Part shown: positions 25,173 through 34,301 of the stretch, one piece after another
Numbering within the stretch: the stretch's first letter is position 1
Layout of the letters: every line of letters starts with the position of its first letter
Source: Spirosoma taeanense
Lineage (GTDB): Bacteria > Bacteroidota > Bacteroidia > Cytophagales > Spirosomataceae
Direction: 5' to 3'
DNA: 64,000 nt
NCBI RefSeq assembly: GCF_013127955.1
Contig: NZ_CP053435.1
Coordinates: 1,922,001 to 1,986,000, forward strand
Position numbers and translations under genes: made by a program
Notes under the pieces: generated by a model
The model's database searches: none
What the model saw: the letters and a program-made list of their open reading frames with translations, nothing else
Told to the model about the DNA's origin: nothing

Positions 25173-26663
25173 TTAGCCAAAAAACTGCGGGTTGAAGTTC
25201 ATCAGGAACGCTTCGTCAGTGGCGCGGGTCAGAGCGGTGTAAAGCCAGCGCACAAACTCCTGGTTCACCTGACCGTCGGGCAGGAATCCCTGATCCACAA
25301 AGACCGCGCTCCACTGGCCCCCCTGAGCTTTATGGCAGGTGAGCGCGTAGGCAAACTTCACCTGAAGCGCGTTCAGATACGGGTCGCGCCGGACGGCCTC
25401 GGCCCGTTCTTTTTTGCTCTTAATATAAAAGTAATCCTTCATGACGCTCTCATACAGCGCCTTGTACTGATCCGACGTCAGCGACGGCACGGGCGTGTGG
25501 AGGGTATCGAGCATGATTTTCGCTTCGAAGTCGGGCTGCTCTTCGTAATCCACCAGCCGTAGCGTAACGGTGGCAAATCGGAAACCGTGAAGCTCTTCTT
25601 TGTTCCGGATTTTCAGCACCTCCGCAAACTCGCCGTTGGCCAGAAACCCGGCGGGGGAGTCTTCTTCCAGTACGGTATAGTTGTTACGGGCAATCATCAG
25701 CATGTCGCCCGCGTCGAGTTCTTCTTCGCACTGATCAATCATGCGCCGGACAAACTGGTTGTACTGCACAGCCGTTTTGTTCGAGCGGCAGATGATAGCC
25801 GTGTTTTCACGACCGTATTTATCGTAAGCGTACCGGATGCCGTCTTCCAGCTTGTTGAGCGGCATTTTATAAATGTCGCTGAACGAACGTACATTCAGGC
25901 GAATTTCAGGTACGTCGGCAGAGGATGCCGCGGGTTTATCGCTCAGCAGCGCATCAAAACCAACGGCTTTGGGCGTAGGGTCTTCGTCGGACAATAGCAG
26001 CCGCAGGCCGGTTGCGTTGTAGAGAATTCCTGATTCTTCGTCCTGCCGCATAACTTCGGTCAGTTCCTGCTCATACACCGTCATGTCGAAAGCGCTGGAC
26101 AGAAACCCCCGGTCGAGCGCTGGGCTGAGGTCACGGCCAACGGGCGGCAACTGGGCCGTATCGCCGACCAGCATCAGCTTGTTGCCGGGGTTTTCGAACA
26201 CAAAGTCAATCAGATCGGTCAGCAGCCCTTTACCGCCAAAGTCGGCCTCGTCGGAAATCATTGAGGCTTCGTCCACGATAAAGAGCGTATCCTCGTGGTA
26301 ATTTTTCTGCCGCTGAAACGCCAGCGTCCCCGAACCGGGTTCGGCAACCTGTCGGTAAATCTTGCGGTGGATCGTCTGGGCTGGCTTTTTGGCATAGTTG
26401 GCCATGACTTTGGCGGCCCGGCCGGTGGGTGCCAGCAGCACCGACTTATACCCAAAACGGGGGAGAATTTTTATGAGTGTACCGACGAGTGTGGTTTTAC
26501 CTGTTCCGGCATAGCCGCGCAGCAGAAAACAGTCGCGGTAGTGTTCAAACTCTTCGTGGGCGATGAACGCGCCAATCTTTTCAAAAAATTCTTCCTGACC
26601 GGCAGTAGGTTTATAAGGGAAACGTTTGGCCAGTAAATGGGCGGCCGTTTGGGTTTCGTTCAT
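25173..26663 (-). CDS. RecD-like superfamily 1 DNA helicase
   Basis: A 496-residue single-subunit helicase. Walker A is LRGYAGTGKTT (about 48-58), Walker B is FIVDEASM, motif III is LVGDTAQLPPVG, and the C-terminal UvrD-type part has YALTCHKAQGGQW and VRWLYTALTRAT. This architecture is that of 5'-3' RecD/Pif1-like enzymes acting in recombination and repair. It lacks the long N-terminal region of true RecD and of RecD2, and no recB or recC lies nearby. The substrate is not known. Confidence 0.88.
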   Translation of the reverse strand: MNETQTAAHLLAKRFPYKPTAGQEEFFEKIGAFIAHEEFEHYRDCFLLRGYAGTGKTTLVGTLIKILPRFGYKSVLLAPTGRAAKVMANYAKKPAQTIHRKIYRQVAEPGSGTLAFQRQKNYHEDTLFIVDEASMISDEADFGGKGLLTDLIDFVFENPGNKLMLVGDTAQLPPVGRDLSPALDRGFLSSAFDMTVYEQELTEVMRQDEESGILYNATGLRLLLSDEDPTPKAVGFDALLSDKPAASSADVPEIRLNVRSFSDIYKMPLNKLEDGIRYAYDKYGRENTAIICRSNKTAVQYNQFVRRMIDQCEEELDAGDMLMIARNNYTVLEEDSPAGFLANGEFAEVLKIRNKEELHGFRFATVTLRLVDYEEQPDFEAKIMLDTLHTPVPSLTSDQYKALYESVMKDYFYIKSKKERAEAVRRDPYLNALQVKFAYALTCHKAQGGQWSAVFVDQGFLPDGQVNQEFVRWLYTALTRATDEAFLMNFNPQFFG

Positions 26664-26797
26664 GCATCTAAGATACGAAAAAACGAGCAGGCATAAAAGT
26701 GGGTGGGATTGATAATAAATTTTGCCTTTTCTGCATCTTCGCTTTATAGCCTAAGCCTTTTTTGTTACTTTCACCCTCAACTAAACCCTTCACAATC

Positions 26798-27235
26798 ATG
26801 AAAATACGCCAGGTCCTGCAAGGCAAATCGATCAATGCTCTTTACACGGTTTCATCGGGCCAGACCGTTCGGGAAGCGCTCAACGTCATGGCCGATAAGA
26901 ATATTGGTGCTGTGCTGGTTGTAGACGACGATCAGCTGACCGGTATTTTCTCGGAACGCGACTATGCCCGCAAAGGAATTCTGATGGGTCGCCAGTCGGC
27001 CGATACACTTATCAGCGAGGTTATGACGGCGCCGGTTATTACGATCGAGCCGGAGCAGAGCCTGGACGAGTGTATGGTGACCATGTCGGAGCGGCACATA
27101 CGCCACCTGCCGGTAATGGAGAATGGTAAACTGATCGGCATTATTTCCATTAACGACGTTGTGACGGCGATCATCGGCGATCAGAAAACCCGGATCAACT
27201 CGCTCGAAAGCTATATTTCCGGAAGCCCCTACTAA
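26798..27235 (+). CDS. CBS-pair regulatory protein
   Basis: A 145-residue protein from ATG 26798 (MKIRQVLQGKSINALYTV). The longer frame from 26762 is not needed. It consists of two CBS motifs only: VREALNVMADKNIGAVLVVDD with GIFSERDYARK, and LDECMVTMSERHIRHLPVMEN with GIISINDVV. Such stand-alone pairs bind adenine nucleotides and sense energy charge. The target is unknown. It is divergent from the helicase gene. Confidence 0.88.
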   Translation: MKIRQVLQGKSINALYTVSSGQTVREALNVMADKNIGAVLVVDDDQLTGIFSERDYARKGILMGRQSADTLISEVMTAPVITIEPEQSLDECMVTMSERHIRHLPVMENGKLIGIISINDVVTAIIGDQKTRINSLESYISGSPY

Positions 27236-27255
27236 ACACTTTGCGAGCGAATCCG

Positions 27256-27309
27256 TTGGTAAGTCGGTAGGTAACGAAGGTATACTTTACAGACTTACTG
27301 CCTTACCAA
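27256..27309. repeat. imperfect hairpin after the CBS gene
   Basis: Bases 27256-27272 pair with 27293-27309 at about 14 of 17 positions. It is a likely 3' end structure of the CBS-gene transcript, just upstream of the Nudix promoter. Confidence 0.45.
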
Positions 27310-27333
27310 CTAAGTAACTAAGTAACAGTTTTG

Positions 27334-27341
27334 TACCTTTG
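27334..27341 (+). promoter_or_regulatory. -7 element of the Nudix gene
   Basis: TACCTTTG matches TANNTTTG. Because it covers the TTG that would be the longest start, the true start must lie downstream (GTG 27366). Confidence 0.6.
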
Positions 27342-27365
27342 CGTCCCAAAAACAAGTTAGCCACT

Positions 27366-27869
27366 GTGACGCAAGTTCTGGATTCGCCCCGCGAAGAAGT
27401 GTTAAAATTATACGGTAATCGGCTGCGGCTGCGCGTCTGCGGGCTGTACTGCGAAGACGACCGGCTGCTGATGGTGCGCCATCGGGGAATTGGTCCGACC
27501 GATACGTTCTGGTGCCCGCCGGGCGGGGGCGCTCAGTTTGGGGAAACCGCGCCGGAGGCTCTGGTTCGGGAGTTTGCTGAAGAAACCGGGCTGGATATTG
27601 AAGCGGGCGAACTGCTGTTTGTCAATGAGTTCATGCAGCCGCCCCTGCACGCGATGGAATTGTTTTTCAGCGTACAGGTAACTGGCGGAACGCTTCGTCA
27701 GGGAATTGATCCGGAAATGAGTCTCGAAGGACAGATTATTCAGGACGTTCGGCTGATGGCGTTTGACGAAATCAAGAGCTACCCACCCGAAGAAGTCCAC
27801 GCGTTGTTCCGGCAATGCCAGACCCTGGACGATGTGTTCCGGCTGCGGGGGTATCTGCCACAGCCGTAA
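27366..27869 (+). CDS. Nudix hydrolase
   Basis: A 167-residue protein if started at GTG 27366 (MTQVLDSPREEVLKL). This start is chosen because the longer frame begins inside the -7 element. The Nudix box is visible as GGGAQFGETAPEALVREFAE with the EET catalytic end, after WCPPGG. It hydrolyses a nucleoside diphosphate linked to an unknown group. It is followed by DUF3822 and coaD, possibly read in part together. The substrate is open. Confidence 0.85.
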   Translation: MTQVLDSPREEVLKLYGNRLRLRVCGLYCEDDRLLMVRHRGIGPTDTFWCPPGGGAQFGETAPEALVREFAEETGLDIEAGELLFVNEFMQPPLHAMELFFSVQVTGGTLRQGIDPEMSLEGQIIQDVRLMAFDEIKSYPPEEVHALFRQCQTLDDVFRLRGYLPQP

Positions 27870-27948
27870 GTCAGGTTGTGTCACCGTATTGCTTTTTTTT
27901 GTAAGTTAGTTTCCTTGTTCAGAACAAACCGTTAGTCGATTCGAACCC

Positions 27949-28848
27949 GTGCAAACCATCGTAATGCCCACACTTACTGCGAGCATCCAGTCTGATTCGT
28001 TTAATCCTGGCCAAACCGCTAAGTCGGTATTGTGTCTGGAGGTGGGGCGTGACCGGTTTCGGTTTCTGGTTCAGGATGAGCGTCGGCGGGGCTGTTACCT
28101 CGAAGATTATACGTTTTCATCGCTGCTGACCGACCGGCCGCTGATGGATATTCTGCCCGATCTGTTCCGCGACCATCCGGTGCTTGCGGCCGGGCCATGG
28201 CAGGAGATTCGGATTGGCGTCAACTCGCCCTCGTTTACGCTGGTGCCGCAATCGCTGTTCCGAAAAGAGTATGCGGGAAGCTACCTGAAGCTGATGCGCG
28301 GCAGTGCACTGCCCGCCCATGAGTTTGCGCAGGCTTATGCCCACGAACCAGAGGGTTTTCTTTCCGTATTCAATCTGGAACATCCGCTGGCAGATTATTT
28401 TTCGGGCGCTTATCCGCTTCAGCCGCTGACGTTTATTCATCAAACAGGCGCTCTCATCCGGGCTACGGCCGATCTGGACCGTCGAGGTTTGAACCCGCAC
28501 AATATTTACCTGTACTTCGAGGACGAATTTATTACGATCATCTACCGGCAGGATCATAAATTACGCTACTGCAACCGGTTTGGCTATAAAAATGCGCAGG
28601 ATCTGGCGTATTACGTTCTTTACGTGCTGGATGAACAAAAGTTAGGCCCTGAAGCGGTACATGTTGCCCTGTACGGCGAGATTACCCCCTTTGCCGACAC
28701 GTACACGGAACTATGCCGGTTTCTGCCGAACCTTACCTTTGGCCCCATTCCGCCAGGACTTTCCTTAACCAGCGAATTCGAAGAGCTACCCGAACACCGG
28801 TACCTGAGTTTGTACGGACTCGGCCTGCTGGTCGACAATGCGCAATAA
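27949..28848 (+). CDS. DUF3822 family protein
   Basis: A 299-residue protein starting at GTG 27949 or ATG 27964. It has the actin-like fold features reported for DUF3822: repeated strands such as SVLCLEVGRDRFRFLV and NIYLYFEDEFITIIYRQD, and the paired LYGEITPFADTYTELCRFLPN near the C-terminus. This gene lies next to coaD in Bacteroidota as a rule, as here (65 bases apart). The function is unknown. A pantetheine or envelope link is only suggested by the neighbour. Confidence 0.82.
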   Translation: MQTIVMPTLTASIQSDSFNPGQTAKSVLCLEVGRDRFRFLVQDERRRGCYLEDYTFSSLLTDRPLMDILPDLFRDHPVLAAGPWQEIRIGVNSPSFTLVPQSLFRKEYAGSYLKLMRGSALPAHEFAQAYAHEPEGFLSVFNLEHPLADYFSGAYPLQPLTFIHQTGALIRATADLDRRGLNPHNIYLYFEDEFITIIYRQDHKLRYCNRFGYKNAQDLAYYVLYVLDEQKLGPEAVHVALYGEITPFADTYTELCRFLPNLTFGPIPPGLSLTSEFEELPEHRYLSLYGLGLLVDNAQ

Positions 28849-28864
28849 ATGGCCGACAATACGT

Positions 28865-28872
28865 TAGCTTTG
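28865..28872 (+). promoter_or_regulatory. -7 element of coaD
   Basis: TAGCTTTG matches TANNTTTG 40 bases before the coaD ATG. The -33 part is not clear. Confidence 0.5.
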
Positions 28873-28912
28873 TCCGTCATTTGTTTACTCAGCCTGTCAA
28901 CTGACTACTGCT

Positions 28913-29380
28913 ATGAAGCGCGTTGCTCTGTTTCCCGGTTCCTTCGATCCGTTCACCAAAGGTCACGAAGATATTGTGCTGCGGGGGCTGAAACTGTTTG
29001 ATGAGATTATCATCGGCATTGGGCGCAACGCCCGTAAGGAGCGGTATTTTTCGCTGGAGCGGATGACCCGGCTGATTGAGGAAGCTTTTCGGAGCGAGCC
29101 GGCCGTACGCGTAATCAGCTATGATGATCTGACGGCCAACGTAGCCCGCAATGAAGGCGCTACGTTCCTGCTGCGTGGTCTGCGCAACACCACCGACTTT
29201 GAATATGAAAACGGTATCTCGCAGGTTAACCGGTCCGTGTACGAAGAAGTAGAGACCGTGTTTCTGATAACCTCTCCGCATCTTGCACCCATCAGCTCCA
29301 GCATCATCCGCGAACTGCACCGGTATGGTCGGTCGGTGGATGCGTTTCTGCCGTACCAGCTTGAAGAAAGTAAGGTATGA
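28913..29380 (+). CDS. coaD: phosphopantetheine adenylyltransferase
   Basis: A 155-residue enzyme of coenzyme A synthesis, joining AMP to 4'-phosphopantetheine. It shows the nucleotidyltransferase opening FPGSFDPFTKGHEDIV, the substrate loop RGLRNTTDFEYE and the closing ISSSIIRELHRYG. Length and motifs are those of the family. It has its own -7 element and is convergent with the Nudix gene at 29412-30101. Confidence 0.96.
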   Translation: MKRVALFPGSFDPFTKGHEDIVLRGLKLFDEIIIGIGRNARKERYFSLERMTRLIEEAFRSEPAVRVISYDDLTANVARNEGATFLLRGLRNTTDFEYENGISQVNRSVYEEVETVFLITSPHLAPISSSIIRELHRYGRSVDAFLPYQLEESKV

Positions 29381-29411
29381 AAACCGCGTAACGGCAAGAG
29401 TCGGGCAGCGC

Positions 29412-30101
29412 TTAGACCCGTAACTTACTCACCTGGTCGATTACGTAACGAATGGAGCTGAACGAATTGGTGAGGGCCAGCTGCATTTGCCGCCGGTCGA
29501 ACCAGGCCAGTTTTTCGATGTCCTCATCTTCCTGCGGGGCCATCTGGCTGTCGTCCAGTACACTCATGTGATACCACTTCGTGCGCTTGAGAATCCGGCT
29601 GCCATTCAGCGTATAGGTATGCCAGGTCGTGCAGATGCGTTCGCCGACGGATACCTCGATGCCGGTTTCTTCTTCGACTTCGCGGGCAGCGCCCTCCCGT
29701 GACGATTCGCCGTCGTCGAGCTTGCCTTTGGGTAAATCCCAGACGCCCCGGCGAAACATCAGCAGAATTTTATTGTCTTTACTGACCACACCCCCGGCCG
29801 CTTTGATAATTTTGAACGGTTTCTTGATGGCGGCTTCGCAGTCGCTTTTGCTGAGGCAGCCCAGCGTAACGGAGAGCAAACGACCCGCATCGGCTTTCTG
29901 AAGCAGCAGAAGCAGTTTTTCGACCGTAGCGGTCGTGGCATTCAAAACCAGCAGATGGCCATGCAGAGCATCCTCTTTCAGCGCTTCCAGCCGGGCGTCG
30001 ATAATCTGATCGTAGTCCGGAACAGACTGACCGTTGGTAAGTTGAGCAGCGGCCTTCGGGCCAACGAGCCGGATCGGGCGGTCGTTAATAAAAACAATCA
30101 T
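29412..30101 (-). CDS. Nudix hydrolase with N-terminal extension
   Basis: A 229-residue protein from ATG at 30099-30101 (MIVFINDRPIRLVG). The longer frame to 30377 crosses the promoter of the opposite gene and was rejected. The N-terminal 95 residues form a separate domain of unknown role common to these Bacteroidota proteins (LNATTATVEKLLLLL). The Nudix fold starts at IKAAGGVVSKDNKILLMFRR, with the box reading GKLDDGESSREGAAREV and then EEETG. The substrate is unknown. Confidence 0.85.
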   Translation of the reverse strand: MIVFINDRPIRLVGPKAAAQLTNGQSVPDYDQIIDARLEALKEDALHGHLLVLNATTATVEKLLLLLQKADAGRLLSVTLGCLSKSDCEAAIKKPFKIIKAAGGVVSKDNKILLMFRRGVWDLPKGKLDDGESSREGAAREVEEETGIEVSVGERICTTWHTYTLNGSRILKRTKWYHMSVLDDSQMAPQEDEDIEKLAWFDRRQMQLALTNSFSSIRYVIDQVSKLRV

Positions 30102-30166
30102 CAGGGCAATAGCGGTTCGAGTTGTAAAAGTAGCAAAACCGGCGTTCTGCTGCACGATTGAACCGG

Positions 30167-30196
30167 TTGCAAACCTATTCAGTTTCTTTATTTTTG
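30167..30196 (+). promoter_or_regulatory. promoter of the CNNM gene
   Basis: TTG at 30167-30169, a 19-base spacer and TATTTTTG at 30189-30196: a full match to the Bacteroidota promoter, 24 bases before the GTG start. Confidence 0.7.
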
Positions 30197-30219
30197 CAAC
30201 GAGCCAACTTCCTCCCTTT

Positions 30220-31509
30220 GTGGAACTTCTAATTATTTTATTGCTGACTATTCTGAATGGAGTATTCTCCATGTCGGAAATTGCCCTGGTATCTTCCCGG
30301 AAATCTAAATTAGAGACAGCCGCCAAGAATGGCGACCGTCGGGCGCAGGTGGCTCTGGATCTGTCTAATTCACCCAACCGGTTTCTGTCTACTGTTCAGA
30401 TTGGCATTACCCTGATTGGCATTTTGCTTGGTATTTTTTCGGGCGACAAGCTGACGACCGATGTTCAGAACTTCGTGGCTCAGGTCGAGTTTCTGCGGCC
30501 CTATGCCCACTCGGTAGCGGTGATGCTGGTGCTGTTGCTGCTGACATACATGTCGCTGGTGTTTGGCGAGCTGGTGCCCAAGCGCATTGGTTTGTCGAAT
30601 CCGGAAGGAATCGCCAAGACAATGGCCGCTCCCATGATCTTTCTGTCGCGGCTGACGGCCCCGTTCATTACCCTGCTGACAATCTCGAGCGATTTACTAC
30701 TCAAGATTCTGCGGATACGGCCCAACGAAAGCGCCGTAACGGAAGAAGAAATCAAGAGCCTGATTCAGGAAGGCACGTCGGGCGGAGCCATTGAGGAGAT
30801 CGAGCAGGAGATTGTGCAGAACGTCTTTCAGCTTGGCGACCGCAAAATTACCTCGCTGATGACTAACCGGCAGGAAATCGTGTACCTGGACCTGGAAGAC
30901 GAACCTGCCGAGAACAAAGCCAAAATCATTGAGCATAGGCATTCGGTTTACCCGCTCTGCAATGGGAGTGTCGATGAGGTGGTAGGGCTGATTTATACGA
31001 AAGACTTTCTGGGCAAAGACCTTGATGAAGAACTGCTACGGCTGAACGACATGAAACGGGAAGCCTTATTTGTGCCGGAAAACAACCGGGCCTACCAGGT
31101 CCTGGAGCGATTTCGGGAGCGGAAGCAGTACGTAGGCGTAATCGTGGATGAGTACGGGGGTGTTTTGGGCGTCGTTACGCTCAACGACATTCTGGATGTG
31201 CTGGTGGGCGATATTAACGACGAACCGGGTTCTGACTACGAGATCCGCGAGCGCGAGGATGGTACCTTCCTGATTGATGCGCAGCTGCCCTTCGAAGATT
31301 TTCTGTCGCACTTCAACATCACCATTACGGCTCAGAACCGGCGCGATCTGACGGGTTTCGATACGCTTGGGGGCTTTGCGCTGCACATCTTGAAGGATAT
31401 TCCGCAGACCGGCGAATCATTCCAGTGGCAGGCCTACCGGTTTGAGATCATGGATATGGACAAGAGCCGGATCGATAAGATTCTGGTGCAGAAATTGGTC
31501 GAAGAATAG
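30220..31509 (+). CDS. CNNM/CBS-domain membrane protein (hemolysin C family)
   Basis: A 429-residue protein with GTG start. N-terminal CNNM domain: FSMSEIALVSSRKSKLE, with four hydrophobic segments, FGELVPKRIGLSNPE in the linker and RLTAPFITLL before the CBS pair. The second CBS part reads VGVIVDEYGGVLGVVTLND. The C-terminal CorC/HlyC domain starts near residue 345 (DGTFLIDAQLPFEDF). It is a likely divalent cation (Mg2+/Co2+) efflux factor. It is distinct in sequence from the homologue cut by the left edge. Confidence 0.92.
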   Translation: MELLIILLLTILNGVFSMSEIALVSSRKSKLETAAKNGDRRAQVALDLSNSPNRFLSTVQIGITLIGILLGIFSGDKLTTDVQNFVAQVEFLRPYAHSVAVMLVLLLLTYMSLVFGELVPKRIGLSNPEGIAKTMAAPMIFLSRLTAPFITLLTISSDLLLKILRIRPNESAVTEEEIKSLIQEGTSGGAIEEIEQEIVQNVFQLGDRKITSLMTNRQEIVYLDLEDEPAENKAKIIEHRHSVYPLCNGSVDEVVGLIYTKDFLGKDLDEELLRLNDMKREALFVPENNRAYQVLERFRERKQYVGVIVDEYGGVLGVVTLNDILDVLVGDINDEPGSDYEIREREDGTFLIDAQLPFEDFLSHFNITITAQNRRDLTGFDTLGGFALHILKDIPQTGESFQWQAYRFEIMDMDKSRIDKILVQKLVEE

Positions 31510-31572
31510 CGGTAGGTCCAAACAGACAGAGCGTTACGGCTGTTATTAGGGTGAACCAACTCAATCATAACC

Positions 31573-31896
31573 ATGCGCTCCTTCATGCCCGATACCAACG
31601 ACCTGACTGGTAACAACGTCAGCCGAATCCCGTCTGTGATGGACAACGACCCCCACGCCGACGAGGAAGTAATCAACCAGCAGTCGGGGGAACAGTACCC
31701 GCACGCTACTGACCATACGTCTCCGCCATCGCCCCGAATTGTCCCTGACGATCTGGCCGATTCGATTGCCTACGCTCTCGACGGCAGTGGCCCCGGTCCG
31801 ACCAACAGCCAGCCTCATGTTTCCGGCCATAAACCCTACACGGAAGGTATAACCGGCGCGGGACTGGACGACGAGGAGGAGGATCTGCAGACATGA
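31573..31896 (+). CDS. small acidic, probably disordered protein
   Basis: A 107-residue frame (MRSFMPDTNDLTGNN) rich in Asp, Glu, Pro, Ser, Thr and His, with an acidic tail of Asp/Glu before LQT. It has no hydrophobic segment or motif. It lies 63 bases after the CNNM gene and 15 bases before the moeA stop on the other strand. An opposite frame over the same bases is a competing reading with less sensible composition. No family is recognised. A shorter start at MDNDPHADEEV is possible. Confidence 0.5.
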   Translation: MRSFMPDTNDLTGNNVSRIPSVMDNDPHADEEVINQQSGEQYPHATDHTSPPSPRIVPDDLADSIAYALDGSGPGPTNSQPHVSGHKPYTEGITGAGLDDEEEDLQT

Positions 31897-31911
31897 TCGG
31901 CAGCCGGTTAC

Positions 31912-33114
31912 CTACCAGGTCGGCCAGACGGGAAATACTTCGCCCGCATTAAACACCGATGCCTTGGCAGGTAGCTCCATAAAGGCGTTTACGTCGAGCA
32001 GATTGGCAAAGTCAGCCGAGCCCGAGCCGGGGAGCGGGTGTGCTACACTATGTCCGTCGGGTTCAGAGCTTACGCGAACCGGCAGGAAATACGTCAGCTC
32101 CGGCCGGAACGTGAAGGACGTAGTCAACCGGGCGTAACGAACAGGAGCGGGTGGCAGTCCCAGTGAGGTGCGCAGATAGGGCATAACGTATCGATAGGCG
32201 CACAGAACCGTCGAAACCGGATTGCCGGGTAGGCCAAAAACGGTTTTGCCGTCGGCTGATGTACCAAACCAGAGCGGTTTTCCTGGTCGCTGTTCGATTT
32301 TATGAAAATGCTTTTTGACCCCCAGCCGGGCCAGTACGTCCGGCACGAAATCAGCCTTTCCGGCCGATACGCCCCCGCTGAGAATCAGCAGGTCGTTTTC
32401 ACGTAAAATCGCTGACAGCCGGTCCGCGAGTATGGTTTCGTCATCAACAATGTGGTGGAGTGTGGCCGTTACGCCCAGCGAAGCCAGGGCCGCCTGAAGC
32501 AGGTAGGTATTCGAGCGCCGAATCTGGTGGGGCAGGGGCGTTTCGCTCACATCGACCAGTTCATCGCCCGTCGAGATGAGGGCCACGCGGGGAAGACTCG
32601 TAACGGATAGTTCAGTCTGGCCAACCGATGCGGCTACCGCCAGCTCGGCCGGGCCTATAAGCCGCCCCGCCGACAGTAATTCATCGCCCGAACGTCGGTC
32701 GGTGGCCTGCCGATGGACGTGCTGGCCGGGTTGTACGTCTTCAATTTCAATGGTGGCCTGTCCGTCGGTTATTGTCACATCTTCGTACCGAATCACCGTA
32801 TCGGCCCCGATGGAAAGCATCGCGCCGGTCATGATTTCCAGACAGCTATTCGCCTGGCTGAGTGTTTGCTGCGGCTGCCCGGCGCGCTGCATACCGACTA
32901 CCGGAAAGGTTCGCTGGCCGTTGGCGAAGTCAGTAAACCGGATGGCGATCCCGTCCATCGCAACGCGGTTAAAGGGCGGAAAATCGCGGTCGGCCCGAAT
33001 CGTCTGGCGTAATACACGGCCCAGCGCGCTGGTAAGCGAAACGGTTTCAGCGGGCAGATGGAGCCGGTGTTGCTGGGTAATGGCGAAAGCGTCGGCGACA
33101 GAAAGCATAGACAA
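31912..33114 (-). CDS. moeA: molybdopterin molybdotransferase MoeA
   Basis: A 400-residue enzyme that inserts molybdate into adenylated molybdopterin. Landmarks in order: MSVADAFAITQQH-like start, RDFPPFNRVAMDGIAI, EIMTGAMLSIGADTVIRYED, ALISTGDELVDV, SGGVSAGKADFV and GLPGNPVSTV. It is divergent from moaC, so the two share a control region with a 9-bp inverted repeat at 33144-33182. Identity is firm. Confidence 0.94.
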   Translation of the reverse strand: MSMLSVADAFAITQQHRLHLPAETVSLTSALGRVLRQTIRADRDFPPFNRVAMDGIAIRFTDFANGQRTFPVVGMQRAGQPQQTLSQANSCLEIMTGAMLSIGADTVIRYEDVTITDGQATIEIEDVQPGQHVHRQATDRRSGDELLSAGRLIGPAELAVAASVGQTELSVTSLPRVALISTGDELVDVSETPLPHQIRRSNTYLLQAALASLGVTATLHHIVDDETILADRLSAILRENDLLILSGGVSAGKADFVPDVLARLGVKKHFHKIEQRPGKPLWFGTSADGKTVFGLPGNPVSTVLCAYRYVMPYLRTSLGLPPAPVRYARLTTSFTFRPELTYFLPVRVSSEPDGHSVAHPLPGSGSADFANLLDVNAFMELPAKASVFNAGEVFPVWPTW

Positions 33115-33143
33115 AACAAGCGGAAGAATACAAAAACTAAACG

Positions 33144-33182
33144 GCGAATAACGAAATTTGGCACCGGGCTTTTGTTATTCGC
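33144..33182. repeat. inverted repeat in the moeA/moaC divergent region
   Basis: Bases 33144-33152 and 33174-33182 are exact reverse complements (GCGAATAAC) 21 bases apart, between the two divergent starts. It could be an operator or an RNA hairpin. No molybdenum-cofactor riboswitch fold is evident. Confidence 0.5.
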
Positions 33183-33204
33183 TCCTTAAATTTTACCTAA
33201 AGTT

Positions 33205-33678
33205 ATGATGGGTTTTTCGCACCTGAACGCCGAAGGGAACCCCGCCATGGTGGATGTGGGCGCCAAGACGGTAAGCCGACGCACGGCCAGAGCCCGCAGC
33301 ATCGTTACGCTCAACGACGAAATCATGCAGCATCTGAGCGGTCAGGATATCACGACTAAAAAAGGGCCAGTCTTTCAGACGGCGATCATTGCCGGTACGA
33401 TGGCTGCCAAACGAACCGACGATCTGATTCCGCTCTGTCATTCGCTGGGGCTGGATAACTGTCAGATTACGATTCGGACCGAAGGCAACGAAGCTATTGT
33501 GGATTGTCTGGTGTCGACCGAGGGTAAGACTGGCGTTGAAATGGAAGCGCTGGTGGGGGCTTCGGTGGCGGCTCTGACCATCTACGATATGTGCAAAGCC
33601 TTTTCGCACGACATCGTGATCCGCGAAACCAAACTAATGGAAAAGACGGGTGGTAAACGCGACTTCAAACGGGACTAA
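33205..33678 (+). CDS. moaC: cyclic pyranopterin monophosphate synthase
   Basis: A 157-residue protein with MoaC signatures MVDVGAKTVSRRTARA, LIPLCHSLGLDNCQI and the stretch TGVEMEALVGASVAALTIYD. It makes cyclic pyranopterin from the product of MoaA. moaA itself is not in the window. It is followed within 4 bases by mobA. Confidence 0.95.
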   Translation: MMGFSHLNAEGNPAMVDVGAKTVSRRTARARSIVTLNDEIMQHLSGQDITTKKGPVFQTAIIAGTMAAKRTDDLIPLCHSLGLDNCQITIRTEGNEAIVDCLVSTEGKTGVEMEALVGASVAALTIYDMCKAFSHDIVIRETKLMEKTGGKRDFKRD

Positions 33679-33682
33679 GGCG

Positions 33683-34249
33683 GTGCTGAACGGGCTGATC
33701 CTGACGGGTGGCCGCAGCAGCCGGATGGGCGCGGACAAATCGCGGCTGACCTACCACGACAAACCCCAGCGCGAGTTCCTGGCGGATCTGCTGCGGCCGT
33801 ACTGCGAAAAGGTTTTCTGGTCGGTCAATGCAGAGCAGGCGGCTGAGCTGACCGGAATCGGGCAACCATTCATCGTGGATGCGTTTGAAGTCGAAGGACC
33901 GTTGAATGGGCTCCTGTCGGCGTTTCAGCATGACCCTACGGTGGCCTGGCTCGTGGTGGCCTGCGATATGCCGCTGCTTACGTCCCGCTCGCTCGATGGG
34001 CTGGTAGCGGCACGGATGCCCACCCGGCCCGCTACCGCTTTTTATGATTCGGACGGCCGCTACCCCGAACCATTGCTGAGCATCTGGGAGCCACAGAGTC
34101 GGGCGTTGCTGCAGCAGGCCCTGGATGAAGGAAATCCGTCGCCCCGTAAAATCCTTCTGATGAACGATGCCGCTTTACTGACAGCGCCTGACGTTCAGGA
34201 ACTGACGAACGTAAACGATCCAGCTTCCCGGTCGGCACTGGGTTTCTAA
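33683..34249 (+). CDS. mobA: molybdenum cofactor guanylyltransferase-like protein
   Basis: A 188-residue protein if started at GTG 33683 (MLNGLILTGGRSSRMG). A GTG at 33650 would overlap moaC by 29 bases and adds nothing conserved. Nucleotidyltransferase features: LILTGGRSSRMGADKSRL near the N-terminus and VVACDMPLLTSRSL in the middle. It attaches GMP (or CMP in MocA relatives) to molybdenum cofactor. The C-terminal region GNPSPRKILLMND fits the family. It is in an operon with moaC. Confidence 0.85.
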   Translation: MLNGLILTGGRSSRMGADKSRLTYHDKPQREFLADLLRPYCEKVFWSVNAEQAAELTGIGQPFIVDAFEVEGPLNGLLSAFQHDPTVAWLVVACDMPLLTSRSLDGLVAARMPTRPATAFYDSDGRYPEPLLSIWEPQSRALLQQALDEGNPSPRKILLMNDAALLTAPDVQELTNVNDPASRSALGF

Positions 34250-34301
34250 AACATCGGACTGATCCGGCAGGTTGTGAAGGGAGATTCTTTCTGATTGCCG
34301 T

